A DNA stretch of 64,000 bases. Source: Pseudoflavonifractor sp. Marseille-P3106 (GTDB lineage: Bacteria > Bacillota > Clostridia > Oscillospirales > Oscillospiraceae). The position numbers and the translations under genes were made by a program. This document shows, in pieces, positions 51,514 through 60,594 of the stretch. The stretch's first letter is position 1; each line of letters opens with the position of its first letter. The notes under the pieces were generated by a model that had not been told where the DNA came from, made no database searches, and saw only the letters and a program-made list of their open reading frames with translations. The stretch is taken from positions 313,468 to 377,467 of the forward strand of contig LT827125.1 of the NCBI GenBank assembly GCA_900169975.1. Direction: 5' to 3'.

Positions 51514-53082
51514 ATGGCTATTCCCAAGAAAGGAACCGCACCCGCTGGCCGCAAGTCTATGAAGATGGAGGCCGATGAGCTGACCGAGAAAATCAAGGCT
51601 TGCGTCAAGGAGGCCCTGGATGAGCAGGCCGAGGCCAAGGCCGAGGGCGAAGAGGGGACCGAGGACGCTGTTGCCGAGGTTGCCCCCGCTGACATCTCCG
51701 GTCTGATTGAGGACGCTATGGCCGTTGTCGCTGAGAAGCGCAAGAGCCGCAAGGAGGCCGGCGAAGAGCTGGGCGACGTCACCGCCGAGGAAGTCATGGA
51801 GGCCGTCGGTGAGATTATCGACGCCACCGAGGGCGAGGCCAAGGAGGATGACGGCGTTGAGGAAGAGGTCAAGGAGGATGAGGAAGTGACTGATGAGGCC
51901 AAGGGGCGCAAGGCCGCCGCCCGCAAGCACCAGACCAAAAGCGCCCGCAAGAGCGCGGCCTCCCCCGTCCAGCGGAAGTACAGCTCCATTTACATGAGCC
52001 GTACCACCCCCACCAGCACCGCCAAGAAGTCCGTCCCGCCTGCTATCCAGCTCGCCCGCGCTATCAAGTGCCTGGACGTGTTCGGCAAGCATGACCCCGA
52101 CGCCGCCTCTTTCTACGCGCAGCGGAAGTATGACGATGCGGACATGGCCCGCGAGTTCAAGGCCCTGTCTGCCACCAACCCTGCTGCCGGCGGCTACCTC
52201 ATCCCCGAAATCTACCTGGACCAGATCATCGAGCTGCTGTACTCCAAGACCGTCATCTTTGAGCTGGGCGCTCAGAAAGTCCCCATGGCCAACGGCAACC
52301 TGAACATCCCCAAGATGACCGGCGGCGCCCGCGCTACCTGGGGCGGTGAGGCTCGCAAGATTGCGAAGACCCAGCCCACCTACGGCAACATCCGTCTGTC
52401 CGCAAAGCGCCTGGAGGCCATCGTGCCTCAGACCCGCGAGCTGCTGATGAGCACCAACTACTCCGCCGATCAGCTCTTCGCCAACGACCTGACCCGGCGC
52501 ATGGAGCTGGGCCTTGACTTCGGCGCTATGTTCGGCAAGGGCGGCGAGTTCCAGCCCCTCGGCGTGTTCACCGACAAGGAGGTTGAGCACGTGGACGCCA
52601 AGACCCTGAGCAACGAGGACCTGGCCGACAGCAACGGCAAGATTACTGCCGACTTCCCCGTGTTCGTCCGCTCTAAGGTCCTGGCAAAGAACGTGGACGA
52701 TAACAAGCTCGGCTGGGCGTTCAACTCCGTCCTGGAGGGCTACCTGATGAACCTCAAGACCACCACCGGCGCGTACATCTACCGCGATGAGATGAACACC
52801 GGCAAGCTGCTGGGCTTCCCCTATCGCGTGTCCAACCAGATCACCACCGACACCACCGGCCTCACTGAGCTGGCCTTTGGCAACTGGGCGGACCTCCTGG
52901 TGGGCGAGCAGATGGGCCTTGAGACCTACACCACCCTGGACGGCTCCTGGGTCGATGAAGAGGGCAACCAGCACAACGCCTTTGAAGAGAACCTGGCCGC
53001 CACCCGCGCCCTCATGTACGTGGACATCGCCGCCCGTCACAAGGAGAGCTTCCTGCACGTCAAGAACATCAAGGCGTTTTAA
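51514..53082 (+). CDS. HK97-fold major capsid protein with N-terminal scaffold domain
   Basis: A 522-aa protein. The first ~200 residues are highly charged and helical (Glu/Lys/Ala-rich), the delta/scaffold part to be removed by the upstream protease. The shell domain starts about residue 215 (NPAAGGYLIPEIYLDQIIELLY) and continues GGARATWGGEARKIAKTQPTYG, TRRMELGLDFGAMFGKG, and the C-terminal RHKESFLHVKNIKAF. The ribosome-binding site TAAGGAGGAAATTACAA is strong. A hairpin follows the gene. Confidence 0.92.
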   Translation: MAIPKKGTAPAGRKSMKMEADELTEKIKACVKEALDEQAEAKAEGEEGTEDAVAEVAPADISGLIEDAMAVVAEKRKSRKEAGEELGDVTAEEVMEAVGEIIDATEGEAKEDDGVEEEVKEDEEVTDEAKGRKAAARKHQTKSARKSAASPVQRKYSSIYMSRTTPTSTAKKSVPPAIQLARAIKCLDVFGKHDPDAASFYAQRKYDDADMAREFKALSATNPAAGGYLIPEIYLDQIIELLYSKTVIFELGAQKVPMANGNLNIPKMTGGARATWGGEARKIAKTQPTYGNIRLSAKRLEAIVPQTRELLMSTNYSADQLFANDLTRRMELGLDFGAMFGKGGEFQPLGVFTDKEVEHVDAKTLSNEDLADSNGKITADFPVFVRSKVLAKNVDDNKLGWAFNSVLEGYLMNLKTTTGAYIYRDEMNTGKLLGFPYRVSNQITTDTTGLTELAFGNWADLLVGEQMGLETYTTLDGSWVDEEGNQHNAFEENLAATRALMYVDIAARHKESFLHVKNIKAF

Positions 53083-53087
53083 TCAGA

Positions 53088-53110
53088 GGCCGGGGCATAC
53101 CGCCCCGGCC
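53088..53110 (+). terminator. GC-rich hairpin after the capsid gene
   Basis: Perfect 9-bp stem GGCCGGGGC/GCCCCGGCC (53088-53096, 53102-53110) with a five-base loop, but no T-run. It is more likely an RNA-stabilising or partial terminator element that raises capsid mRNA over downstream genes. Confidence 0.5.
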
Positions 53111-53140
53111 CTATAATTTCAACAAGGAGGAATTTCAACT

Positions 53141-53557
53141 ATGAAACGCGCACTTATTCAGAGTGTCAAAGTGACCCCGTACACCAGCGAGGACGCCATC
53201 AACCGCGAGGGCTTCCTCTCCGGCATCCTGGCCGTCAAGGTCGGCTCTCCCTCCGGCTCCCCTACGGGTATGGCCGTGAAGCTGACCATCACCGAGAGCG
53301 ACCAGCAGAGCACCGGCTACGCGCCCGTCAAGGATAAGCTGGTCTGCGTGGGCAACGCGCCCCTGGACGATGCGGGCGTGATCTCCGTCACCACCGACGC
53401 CGCAGGCGGCGAGCTGGTAAACTTCGACCTGGACCTGGTGGGCCTCAAGCAGTACATCAAGGTCAAGGTGGAGATTTCCTGCTCCGGCGGCTCTTCTCCG
53501 TCCTGCACCGCGACTGCCGCCCTGGCCCTGGGCGACGCTTCCGAGGTCCCCGTTTAA
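53141..53557 (+). CDS. Putative capsid decoration/head protein
   Basis: A 138-aa beta-rich protein placed between the capsid and connector genes. The sequence (GFLSGILAVKVGSPSGSPTGMAVKLTITES ... VNFDLDLVGLKQYIKVKVEIS) is what one expects for a capsid-binding beta-sandwich. The assignment is from position and composition only. Ribosome-binding site AAGGAGG is strong, in line with a structural protein. Confidence 0.5.
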   Translation: MKRALIQSVKVTPYTSEDAINREGFLSGILAVKVGSPSGSPTGMAVKLTITESDQQSTGYAPVKDKLVCVGNAPLDDAGVISVTTDAAGGELVNFDLDLVGLKQYIKVKVEISCSGGSSPSCTATAALALGDASEVPV

Positions 53558-53593
53558 TTAGGCCCTGAGAGGCCCTACAAGGAGGTTTTTGCT

Positions 53594-53716
53594 ATGGCAA
53601 GACATTATCCCTCTGAGGGTGTGAAACCCGCCGAGAACAAGCGGGAGGCAGGCCCCAAGGAGAAGAAATCGGAAACCCCTAAGAACGACAGCAAAAAGGA
53701 GAGCGCGGGCGAGTAG
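53594..53716 (+). CDS. Small highly charged protein
   Basis: A 40-residue ORF with AAGGAGG eight bases before the ATG. It is a Lys/Glu-rich, probably disordered protein (EKKSETPKNDSKKESAGE). Its good ribosome-binding site and place in the head operon support expression. Function unknown. Confidence 0.5.
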   Translation: MARHYPSEGVKPAENKREAGPKEKKSETPKNDSKKESAGE

Positions 53717-53748
53717 CCCGCGCCTCCCCTGAGAACGGAGGCGACACC

Positions 53749-54402
53749 GTGGAAAATGAACCGACTGTAAAGCTGGCCTCAAACGCCATGACAACGCTCG
53801 AAGACACGATGGAGCGCCTGGGCATCCCACCGGAGGCGGCAGACACCGCCGTAAAGAACAACATCATCCGGCTTATCAATTCGGCGTCTGCCTGGATTGA
53901 GACCATCACCGGGCGAAAGTTCGGCAAGGCCACCTACACCCACAGATATGTTGCCCCCGGTGCTCAGGAGCTTGTGCTCACTCAGTACCCTATCCGGGCG
54001 GTTGAGTACGTCCGGGACACCGAGAACGGCGTGGACATTGCCCCCGGCAGCTACGACTTCACCATGACCGGAGACGTGGGCGTACTGTACCGCGATGAGG
54101 GATGGGTATTCCGCGGCTATGTCGGCGGCCTTGCGAACGACTACATAGCCCCCCGGCGCTACCTGGAAGTAAAGTTCACCGCCGGGTACGTGCTGCCCAA
54201 GGACGCGACCGAAGATGAGCCATCCGATCTACCGGAGGACATCGTGGCGATTGTCTGGGGCATCGCGGAACAGGAGTTCTCCATCCTGCGGAACGGCGCT
54301 CAGGGCCTTGCGGCGTTCTCCATCTCCGACGTGTCGTGGACCTTTGACAAGGAACCCCGCGCCTCCTGGATGGAGACCCTGGCCCACTACATGAGGTGGT
54401 GA
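53749..54402 (+). CDS. Head-tail connector (gp6-like)
   Basis: A 217-aa protein from GTG. The N-terminal helices (LEDTMERLGIPPEAADTAVKNNIIRLINSASAWIETITGRKF) and the beta part (YTHRYVAPGAQELVLTQYPIRAVEYV) resemble the gp6/QLRG-type DNA-packaging/connector proteins that attach to the portal ring. Position just after the capsid genes agrees. Confidence 0.75.
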   Translation: MENEPTVKLASNAMTTLEDTMERLGIPPEAADTAVKNNIIRLINSASAWIETITGRKFGKATYTHRYVAPGAQELVLTQYPIRAVEYVRDTENGVDIAPGSYDFTMTGDVGVLYRDEGWVFRGYVGGLANDYIAPRRYLEVKFTAGYVLPKDATEDEPSDLPEDIVAIVWGIAEQEFSILRNGAQGLAAFSISDVSWTFDKEPRASWMETLAHYMRW

Positions 54403-54406
54403 GCCT

Positions 54407-55048
54407 ATGCAGGTCCGCGATAACGTCCTACCGCACCTGCGGCGGGTCAAGGCCGAGCTGGAGAAACTGAACCACACCCGGATAAAAATAGGCATCCAGG
54501 GCAACGCAGACAGTGAGCTGCTGATGATTGCCCGTGTCCATGAGTACGGGGCCACCATCACGCCCAAGGCCACCCGAAACCTCTGCATACCCATCCACAA
54601 GGACAGCTACGACAAAAGCCCCAGGGACTTCCAGGACCTCTTCTTTATCCGGTCCAGGGACGGCTACCTGTTCGGCGTCGTAGCCAAAAAGGGACGGAGG
54701 GACAAGGATAATCCGAATAACCTCAAGTTCCTGTTCTTGCTGCTGCCCTCCGTCACCATACCGGAGCGCAGCTTCATCCGGGCGGGCTTCGACCACAACA
54801 AGAACAAGCTGGCCGAAATCGTCCAGAATGAGGTTGCCCGCATCTGGCAAGGTCAGCAGACGGCGGACGGGGCCATATCGTGGATAGGCGGGCAGGCCGT
54901 GGGCCTTATCCAGCAGTTTATGAGCGACGCGAGCAACTTTGAGCCGAAAGGAAAAATCCAGAGGGAGCGCTATCCGTCCTATGCGGACAGCCCTCTCATG
55001 GTGACCGGACGGCTCCGAAATTCGATCACGTGGGAGGTTGAGGAATAA
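54407..55048 (+). CDS. Neck protein, Mu gpG / virion morphogenesis-like
   Basis: A 213-aa protein. IKIGIQGNADSELLMIARVHEYGATITPKATR and PERSFIRAGFD ... VTGRLRNSITWEV match the pattern of phage virion morphogenesis/HK97 gp10-like head-tail joining proteins. The stop and next start overlap as TAATG. It probably sits in the neck between connector and tail. Confidence 0.7.
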   Translation: MQVRDNVLPHLRRVKAELEKLNHTRIKIGIQGNADSELLMIARVHEYGATITPKATRNLCIPIHKDSYDKSPRDFQDLFFIRSRDGYLFGVVAKKGRRDKDNPNNLKFLFLLLPSVTIPERSFIRAGFDHNKNKLAEIVQNEVARIWQGQQTADGAISWIGGQAVGLIQQFMSDASNFEPKGKIQRERYPSYADSPLMVTGRLRNSITWEVEE

Positions 55049-55437
55049 TGGGCGTCCCGTTCAAAATGGCGCAGCCCATGATACCGGGCGGCCTGCTGCA
55101 TACCATGTACGAGGTCCAGGCGGGAGGCCACTACGACCAGGACAAGGGCGGCCAGTGGGTAGCCGGTGAGCCTGTGCGCGTCCCCTTTGAGGGCGCGGTC
55201 CTCCCTGTGAGCGACAAGGACCTACGGCGTGAAATCACCGGCACCGTGTCCGATCTGAGCGAGAAAATCTATACCAACGGCCATGCGCTCCAGGTGGGAG
55301 CACAGGTCTATGACCCTGACAGCGGAAACACCTACACCGTGACCCAGGAGTTGGGCCACAACAGCATCCACCCGATGAAGCGGTATCTGGTAGAGGCCAG
55401 AACCGGCGCGGCGCCGAAAGGGGGCGGTGGGGCGTGA
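55048..55437 (+). CDS. Putative head-closure/neck protein
   Basis: A 129-aa beta-rich protein (VRVPFEGAVLPVSDKDLRRE, NGHALQVGAQVYDPDSGNTYTVTQELGHN) in the place of the head-closure or adaptor gene. Identity is inferred from order. It overlaps both neighbours. Confidence 0.5.
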   Translation: MGVPFKMAQPMIPGGLLHTMYEVQAGGHYDQDKGGQWVAGEPVRVPFEGAVLPVSDKDLRREITGTVSDLSEKIYTNGHALQVGAQVYDPDSGNTYTVTQELGHNSIHPMKRYLVEARTGAAPKGGGGA

Positions 55438-55976
55438 GTTTCGTCACGAAGCGGAATGCCCTCATATCCGCGCTTCATAAGACCGTGGGCGTCCCGGTCC
55501 TGCTGGCCTCCCAGGTCCAGCCGGAGGCAGAACCCCCGTTCATCGTCTACTCAGTGACCGCAGACTACATCCCGGACGGCGGCCTGGGCAACTACTCGCT
55601 GGGTGAGGGTGCGACGCAAGACGATCTGGTGGAGGTCCGGGAAGAGCAGCCCACCGCCACCCTGTCATTTACTGCTTGCAGCGTGAACCGCTGCTACGAC
55701 GATAAAGGCTCCCAGGTGCAAGTCCTGGGTGCAGATGAGGCCCTGGAGCTGGCAACGCTGGCCCAGGGCTTTTTCCTGCATACCGGGAGAGACGCCATAG
55801 CGGGGGCCGGTTTCGTCGTTGTTGATGTCACCAACGCCACCAGCCGGGACGCCCTGGAGCTTGACGAAATGGGCCGCCGGTTCGGTTTCGATGTCCGGCT
55901 CCGGTACACCCGGACCGACGCGGCGGCCATCAGCAAACTTGAGAAACCCACAATCAAAGGAAACGTAAAGGAGTGA
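55434..55976 (+). CDS. Tail terminator / neck protein (LIC_12616-like)
   Basis: A 180-aa protein from GTG overlapping the previous stop. PPFIVYSVTADYIPDG, REEQPTATLSFTACS and LELDEMGRRFGFDVRLRY match the phage neck/tail-terminator family that lies before the DUF3383 sheath gene. It should cap the tail tube and sheath during assembly. Confidence 0.7.
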   Translation: MSFVTKRNALISALHKTVGVPVLLASQVQPEAEPPFIVYSVTADYIPDGGLGNYSLGEGATQDDLVEVREEQPTATLSFTACSVNRCYDDKGSQVQVLGADEALELATLAQGFFLHTGRDAIAGAGFVVVDVTNATSRDALELDEMGRRFGFDVRLRYTRTDAAAISKLEKPTIKGNVKE

Positions 55977-55981
55977 TTTTA

Positions 55982-57058
55982 ATGCCGAAAGACGTTGTTG
56001 TGGTCGTGAATATCGACGCCAAGCCCAGCGGAACGGAGAACCTGGACATTCTGCTGCTGTCCACCGAGGGCGCTAAGGACGTGGCCGTCTACCGCGATCT
56101 GGACGTCATCAAGGAGGCGTTCACCGGGAAAAAGGTCGCTGCTATGGCCGAAGCCCTGTTTGAGCAGGGCAAGACCACCCTTGCGGAGACCCTTATCCGC
56201 AAAGTGAAAATCGCCGGTATCGCTGCCCCCTCCGGGAGCGGTGAGACCGAAAAGGCATCTGCTCTGGTGCAGGCCGTGGAGACCCTGCGGGAGACCGATG
56301 ATGATTGGTATATCCTGCTGACCGACCAGGACGGCGATGAGGCCGTGAAAGCCCTCTGCGCCTGGGCCGAGGCCACCGAGCCTACCGAAGCAGAGCTGGG
56401 CGCGGGCGAGGAAGACCACCGCAAGCTCTACTTCGGGCGCACTCAGAACAAGAGCCTTGCCGTCACCAACCGCCGGTCCATCGTCATCTACGGGGACCAG
56501 GATGAGGAATACCCCGACGCCGCCTATGTGGGCAACGTGGGGCCGTTCTACCCTGAGAGCGTAACGTGGAAGTTCAAGCGGCCCCAGGGCCTCACCGTCC
56601 CGGACCTCACCAACGCTGAGCGCGACGCTCTGGAAGAGGCCAACGTGAACTTCCTGACCGTCGAGTACAAGCGGGAGTATGTGAAGAACGGCGTGTGCGC
56701 CGACGGCGAATTTATCGACGTCCAGATGGGCGCTGACTACATCGCCAAGAACATGAGGGAAAACCTCTACGACATCTTCCTGGAGAACCCCACCATTGGC
56801 TACACCGACGCAGGCTTTGCCCTGGTCGCTGCCGGCGTGTTCTCCGCTCTGAACCGCGCTACCGACCTGGGCATTATCGCCCTGGACCCGGAGAGCGAGC
56901 AGGGCGTCTTTACCGTTGTAGTCCCCAAGCGGTCCCAGGCCACCGACGAAGAGGCCCGCGCCCGGCAAATGCCGGACATCACCTGGGAGGCGCAGCTTGA
57001 GGGCGCGGTCCACACCGTCAAAGTCAAGGGCGTACTGCGGGCCACCCTGAGCGCGTGA
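55982..57058 (+). CDS. Tail sheath protein (DUF3383)
   Basis: A 358-aa protein of the DUF3383 type: VVVVVNIDAKPSGTENLDILLLSTEG at the start, DWYILLTDQDGDEAVKALCAW, RRSIVIYGDQDEEYPDAAYVG in the middle, and GAVHTVKVKGVLRATLSA at the end. The sheath contracts to drive the tube through the envelope, so this gene defines the phage as myovirus-like. ATG 55982 is used because AAAGGAG precedes it. Confidence 0.87.
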   Translation: MPKDVVVVVNIDAKPSGTENLDILLLSTEGAKDVAVYRDLDVIKEAFTGKKVAAMAEALFEQGKTTLAETLIRKVKIAGIAAPSGSGETEKASALVQAVETLRETDDDWYILLTDQDGDEAVKALCAWAEATEPTEAELGAGEEDHRKLYFGRTQNKSLAVTNRRSIVIYGDQDEEYPDAAYVGNVGPFYPESVTWKFKRPQGLTVPDLTNAERDALEEANVNFLTVEYKREYVKNGVCADGEFIDVQMGADYIAKNMRENLYDIFLENPTIGYTDAGFALVAAGVFSALNRATDLGIIALDPESEQGVFTVVVPKRSQATDEEARARQMPDITWEAQLEGAVHTVKVKGVLRATLSA

Positions 57059-57077
57059 GAAAGGAGCGTAATTCATC

Positions 57078-57491
57078 ATGGCTAAAGGCATCGAAGTTGC
57101 GAGCTATGACCCTAAAAAGGTCAACGTCATTGTCGGGGGCCGCACCATCACCGGCTTTGCTGCTGATGGTGTCGTGTCCGTCACCAAGAACGAGGACAGC
57201 ATCACCCCCGCCGTAGGCGCAAAGGGCGACGTGACCTACTCCGAGAACGCCAACGAGAGCGGCACCATCGCTATTACCCTCATGTCCACGTCTTCCAGCC
57301 TGTCCTATCTTCGGGAGCTGGAGGCGAAGCGTCGGGCCGTCAACGTGACGATCTCCGACGTGAACGACGCGGACGCGTTCACCCTCAGCGCGGACAACTG
57401 CCGGGTAATGAAAATGCCCGACCTCACCCGCAATAAGGAGCAGAGCACGATCACCGTCAACATCTATGCACCGTCGGTAGTCCCCCGCTAA
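57078..57491 (+). CDS. Tail tube protein (DUF3277-like)
   Basis: A 137-aa protein: YDPKKVNVIVGGRTITGFAADGVVSVTKNEDSITPAVGAKGDV and ANESGTIAITLMSTSSSLSYL are typical of DUF3277 tube proteins that follow DUF3383 sheaths. It forms the inner tail tube. Ribosome-binding site GAAAGGAG. Confidence 0.85.
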   Translation: MAKGIEVASYDPKKVNVIVGGRTITGFAADGVVSVTKNEDSITPAVGAKGDVTYSENANESGTIAITLMSTSSSLSYLRELEAKRRAVNVTISDVNDADAFTLSADNCRVMKMPDLTRNKEQSTITVNIYAPSVVPR

Positions 57492-57503
57492 GGGGGGCTA
57501 CCC

Positions 57504-57839
57504 ATGAAAGGCTATCCCAACTGGCCGAACAAACCAAAATCACTATCTGAAAGGGGCTACCGAAAATTTATGGCTAAGCAGAAGAAAGTCACCGTCAACG
57601 GCGAGGAATACACCCTCCAGTCCGTCTCTCCCACCTGGTACTTCGGCGTCAATGACGATTGCGGCATGACCGGCGGCGGACGCCGGGACACCACCAAGTA
57701 CATTGACACCATGCTCAAGAACGTGGTCATTTCTCCCGCCGAGGTCAAGGCCGACGGCATCAGCTACTTCGATGAAAAGGATGACATCAAGACCCCGGAG
57801 AAGCTGATTAAGGCCATCGAAACCTTTCTGCGAGAGTGA
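57504..57839 (+). CDS. Tail assembly chaperone, first frame
   Basis: A 111-residue protein, or 89 if it starts at the ATG at 57570 (MAKQKKVTV). Both starts have a purine-rich site; AAGGGGGG is better spaced for 57504. Position between tube and tape measure identifies it as the gpG-like chaperone (TMLKNVVISPAEVKADGISYFD, PEKLIKAIETFL). A second frame downstream is probably joined by programmed frameshifting. Confidence 0.65.
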   Translation: MKGYPNWPNKPKSLSERGYRKFMAKQKKVTVNGEEYTLQSVSPTWYFGVNDDCGMTGGGRRDTTKYIDTMLKNVVISPAEVKADGISYFDEKDDIKTPEKLIKAIETFLRE

Positions 57840-58020
57840 GCTTAACGTAGACCGCGCAATCAGAAAGGCCAAGCGAAACCGGAATATGTGGGTCCTCATC
57901 TTCACCGGCGGCGGCCTGTGCTATGCCGACTTCAAGGGCATGGACCTGGCTGAGTACCAGGAGGCGGTGCAGGCCCGCATACTCTACAACGAAGACTGGA
58001 GCAAGCAGCGGGGCGAGTGA
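57832..58020 (+). CDS. Probable frameshift extension of the tail assembly chaperone
   Basis: The frame to TGA at 58018-58020 is open from 57808 and encodes LNVDRAIRKAKRNRNMWVLIF ... KGMDLAEYQEAVQARILYNEDW. It has no good start; the only ATG (57886) lacks a ribosome-binding site. At the first-frame stop the sequence CGAGAGTGAG lets a GAG-bound tRNA (57834-57836) slip back two bases onto GAG (57832-57834). A gpGT-like fusion would result. Confidence 0.55.
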   Translation, partial: ESELNVDRAIRKAKRNRNMWVLIFTGGGLCYADFKGMDLAEYQEAVQARILYNEDWSKQRGE

Positions 58021-58059
58021 CCCCGCTGCTTTACTTTTTGCAGAAAGGGGGTGGAGCCA

Positions 58060-60552
58060 ATGGCAGACAACCGGGAGCTTACCTTTGGCATGGACTTTGG
58101 CCTGGATGACGCGATAAACCGCCTGGGCGAGACGATAGACCGCCTGGAGCAGATCGTGGACCGCGCCCAGGACGTTGAGGACGCCGCTCAGGATATGGGC
58201 GCTCGCGTCCGCGCCGGTACTGACGCGATCAGAGACGGAGCCAGAGATGCAGGCGACGCCCTGGATGACCTGGAGGATGACGCCGACGATGTAGGCACCA
58301 GCTTCCGGGATATTGGCAGAGAGGCGGACAGCTTCGGTGCTGCCGTAGGAAAATCTATGGGCGCTGCGGCCAAAGAGACCAATAGCGTTTCCAAGACCAT
58401 CAAGGCCGGATTTGACGGGGCCATAGGCTACTCCCAAAAGAAGTTTTCCGACTTCACCGGCAAGGTGAAGACCGGAGTAAAGGGCATCGGGACCGCGTTC
58501 ACGCACCCGATAAACACCATCCGGGGGAAGTTCTTGAGCGCGGTGGAGGCCGCTGCCGACAGGATTAACAATGTGGGCGATGAGGCCGACGATGCGCGAA
58601 AAGACCTGGACGATATGGGGGATGAGGGCGACAAGGCCGGAGGCGAAATCAAAGAGGCCATCAAGGGCGCCCTCGCCGCCTTTATCGGCTTTGAGGCAAT
58701 CCAGGCCGGTATTGATATGCTCAAGGAGCTGGGCGCGGCGGCCATCGAAGCAGCCGGGTCCGCTGAGAATGTGGGCCGGAAGTTTGAGGCCAACTTCTCA
58801 GGCACCGACGCCGGGGAGTGGGCAGAGAACTACGCCGACGCCATCCACCGGAGCAGCGATGAGGTCAAGTCTTTCATGGTGTCCAATAAGGCCCTATACG
58901 GGGAAATGGGCATCACCGGGGACGCGGCCGCAGAGCTGTCCAAGGCCACCACGTCCCTTGCCTATGACTTCGGCAACGCCTTTGCCATGGATGACACCGA
59001 GGCCCTGGGCGTGGTCCAGGACTACATCAGCGGGAACAATGCGGCACTCGAAGAGTACGGCATCCACATTGATGAAGTGGCCCTGAAAAATACCGCGCTC
59101 TCAATGGGCCTGGGAGACCAGATAGACGAAATGGACGATGCTACTCTGGCCCAGGTCCGCATGAATGCCCTGCTGGGGCAGACCGAGAAAATCCAGCAAT
59201 CGGCGGCCAACAGCACCGGCGGCCTGGTGAACAGCACCAAAGACCTCAAGGGCATCTGGAGCGAGTTCATGGCCGACGCTGGCAGCCGGTTTACGCCGGT
59301 CATCGAAAGCCTGTTCAGCACCATCCTGGATAGCTGGCCGACCATAGAGCCGATGCTCATGCAGTTCGTGGATATGCTGAGCAACGGGCTTGCCCAGGCT
59401 ATGCCGGTCATCACGGAGCTGGGCATGACCCTGTTGCCCGTCCTAACGGACGTGCTGGGGACCGTGCTCGAGGCCGGCCTCCCACTCTTGCAAGTGTTCG
59501 GAGACCTGGCGCAGACCATCCTACCGCCTGTGGCGGACATCATAGGCATGATAGCCGAGACCGTCATGCCGCCCCTGGTGGACATCCTGAACACCCTAAA
59601 TACCTCCATCATTCAGCCCCTTGTGCCGGTCATTCAAAAGCTGGCCGAGGCGCTGCTACCGCCCATTGCGCAACTGCTGGGCCTGATCTCCCCCATCCTG
59701 GAGGCCGTAAGCCCTGTGCTTGAGGTCATCGGAGATGTCCTGGGCGTCATCGCTGAGGTCCTGGGCAAAGTGGTAGGCTGGCTGGCCGACGGCGTGGGCA
59801 AGGTCGTAGGCTTCTTCTCTAACCTGTTCGGCGGAGCCAAGGACAGCGAAGAGGCGGTAAACGACCTGAGCGGGTCCATCAATGGCCTTGATGACGCCGC
59901 GAGCAAGGAGACTTCCCTTGTGGTCGATACGTCGCAGTACAAGGAGGAAGTCACCGGAGCAGCGGAGACCACCACCGAGGCCGTCACCGAAAGCTCCAAC
60001 CAGGCCGCCGAGATAACCGACGTAAATTTCATGGCTATGGGCGCGTCCGCTACGGCGGCCTATGGGACCATGCAGACCGACGCGGAGACGGCCTGGAGCG
60101 CCATGCAGACCGCAGCCACCACAGGCACGGACGCCATCGTCGCACAGTTTTCCCGTATCACGGCGGCGGCCCGTGAAGCGAGCAACGCCTCCAATGTCCA
60201 GATAGGAGCGAGCATCCCGCACAACGCCGGAGGCACGGATAACTTTGAGGGCGGTCCCACGTGGATGAACGAAGAGGGCGGCGAGCTTGCCATCCTCCCC
60301 GGCGGCTCTGCCATCATTCCGGCGGACCAGACTGACCGCCTGATGAAATCCTACACCAACAACACGACCAACAACCGAAGCAGCCGGAGCGTCAGCTTTG
60401 CCCCCAGCGTCCAAATCACGATTGCGGGTAATGCCGACAGCTCCACCGTTGCCAACCTGAAAGAGCAGCTTCGCGCCCTGTTCGATGAGCTTTACCAAGA
60501 GGCCCAGGCCCAGGACTACACGGACCGCGCTATGCAGGCTGGCTTTGCATAA
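58060..60552 (+). CDS. Tape measure protein
   Basis: An 830-aa protein. Ala/Asp-rich coiled-coil segments fill residues ~15-215. Hydrophobic helices lie at ~205-235 and in a long block ~440-600 (TLLPVLTDVLGTVLEAGLPLL and similar repeats). The C-terminal part has GGTDNFEGGPTWMNEEGGELAILPGG, the usual tail tape-measure end module. At about 0.15 nm per residue the tail would be near 0.12 micrometre. The ATG at 58060 is better spaced from AAAGGGGG than the GTG at 58051. Confidence 0.88.
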   Translation: MADNRELTFGMDFGLDDAINRLGETIDRLEQIVDRAQDVEDAAQDMGARVRAGTDAIRDGARDAGDALDDLEDDADDVGTSFRDIGREADSFGAAVGKSMGAAAKETNSVSKTIKAGFDGAIGYSQKKFSDFTGKVKTGVKGIGTAFTHPINTIRGKFLSAVEAAADRINNVGDEADDARKDLDDMGDEGDKAGGEIKEAIKGALAAFIGFEAIQAGIDMLKELGAAAIEAAGSAENVGRKFEANFSGTDAGEWAENYADAIHRSSDEVKSFMVSNKALYGEMGITGDAAAELSKATTSLAYDFGNAFAMDDTEALGVVQDYISGNNAALEEYGIHIDEVALKNTALSMGLGDQIDEMDDATLAQVRMNALLGQTEKIQQSAANSTGGLVNSTKDLKGIWSEFMADAGSRFTPVIESLFSTILDSWPTIEPMLMQFVDMLSNGLAQAMPVITELGMTLLPVLTDVLGTVLEAGLPLLQVFGDLAQTILPPVADIIGMIAETVMPPLVDILNTLNTSIIQPLVPVIQKLAEALLPPIAQLLGLISPILEAVSPVLEVIGDVLGVIAEVLGKVVGWLADGVGKVVGFFSNLFGGAKDSEEAVNDLSGSINGLDDAASKETSLVVDTSQYKEEVTGAAETTTEAVTESSNQAAEITDVNFMAMGASATAAYGTMQTDAETAWSAMQTAATTGTDAIVAQFSRITAAAREASNASNVQIGASIPHNAGGTDNFEGGPTWMNEEGGELAILPGGSAIIPADQTDRLMKSYTNNTTNNRSSRSVSFAPSVQITIAGNADSSTVANLKEQLRALFDELYQEAQAQDYTDRAMQAGFA

Positions 60553-60594
60553 GGGGGTGCTACTATCTACACACTTGAGGGAAGAAAATGCGGA

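Noticed and set aside
51508-53058. 516-codon minus-strand frame opposite the capsid gene
   Set aside because: Mirrors the capsid gene end to end and arises from its biased codons.
55720-55745. CCAGGTGCAAGTCCTGG-like hairpin as a fourth GTGCAA element
   Set aside because: It lies inside the tail-terminator coding region, the loop register differs, and the GAAAGGA/TAACTAACC part is missing.
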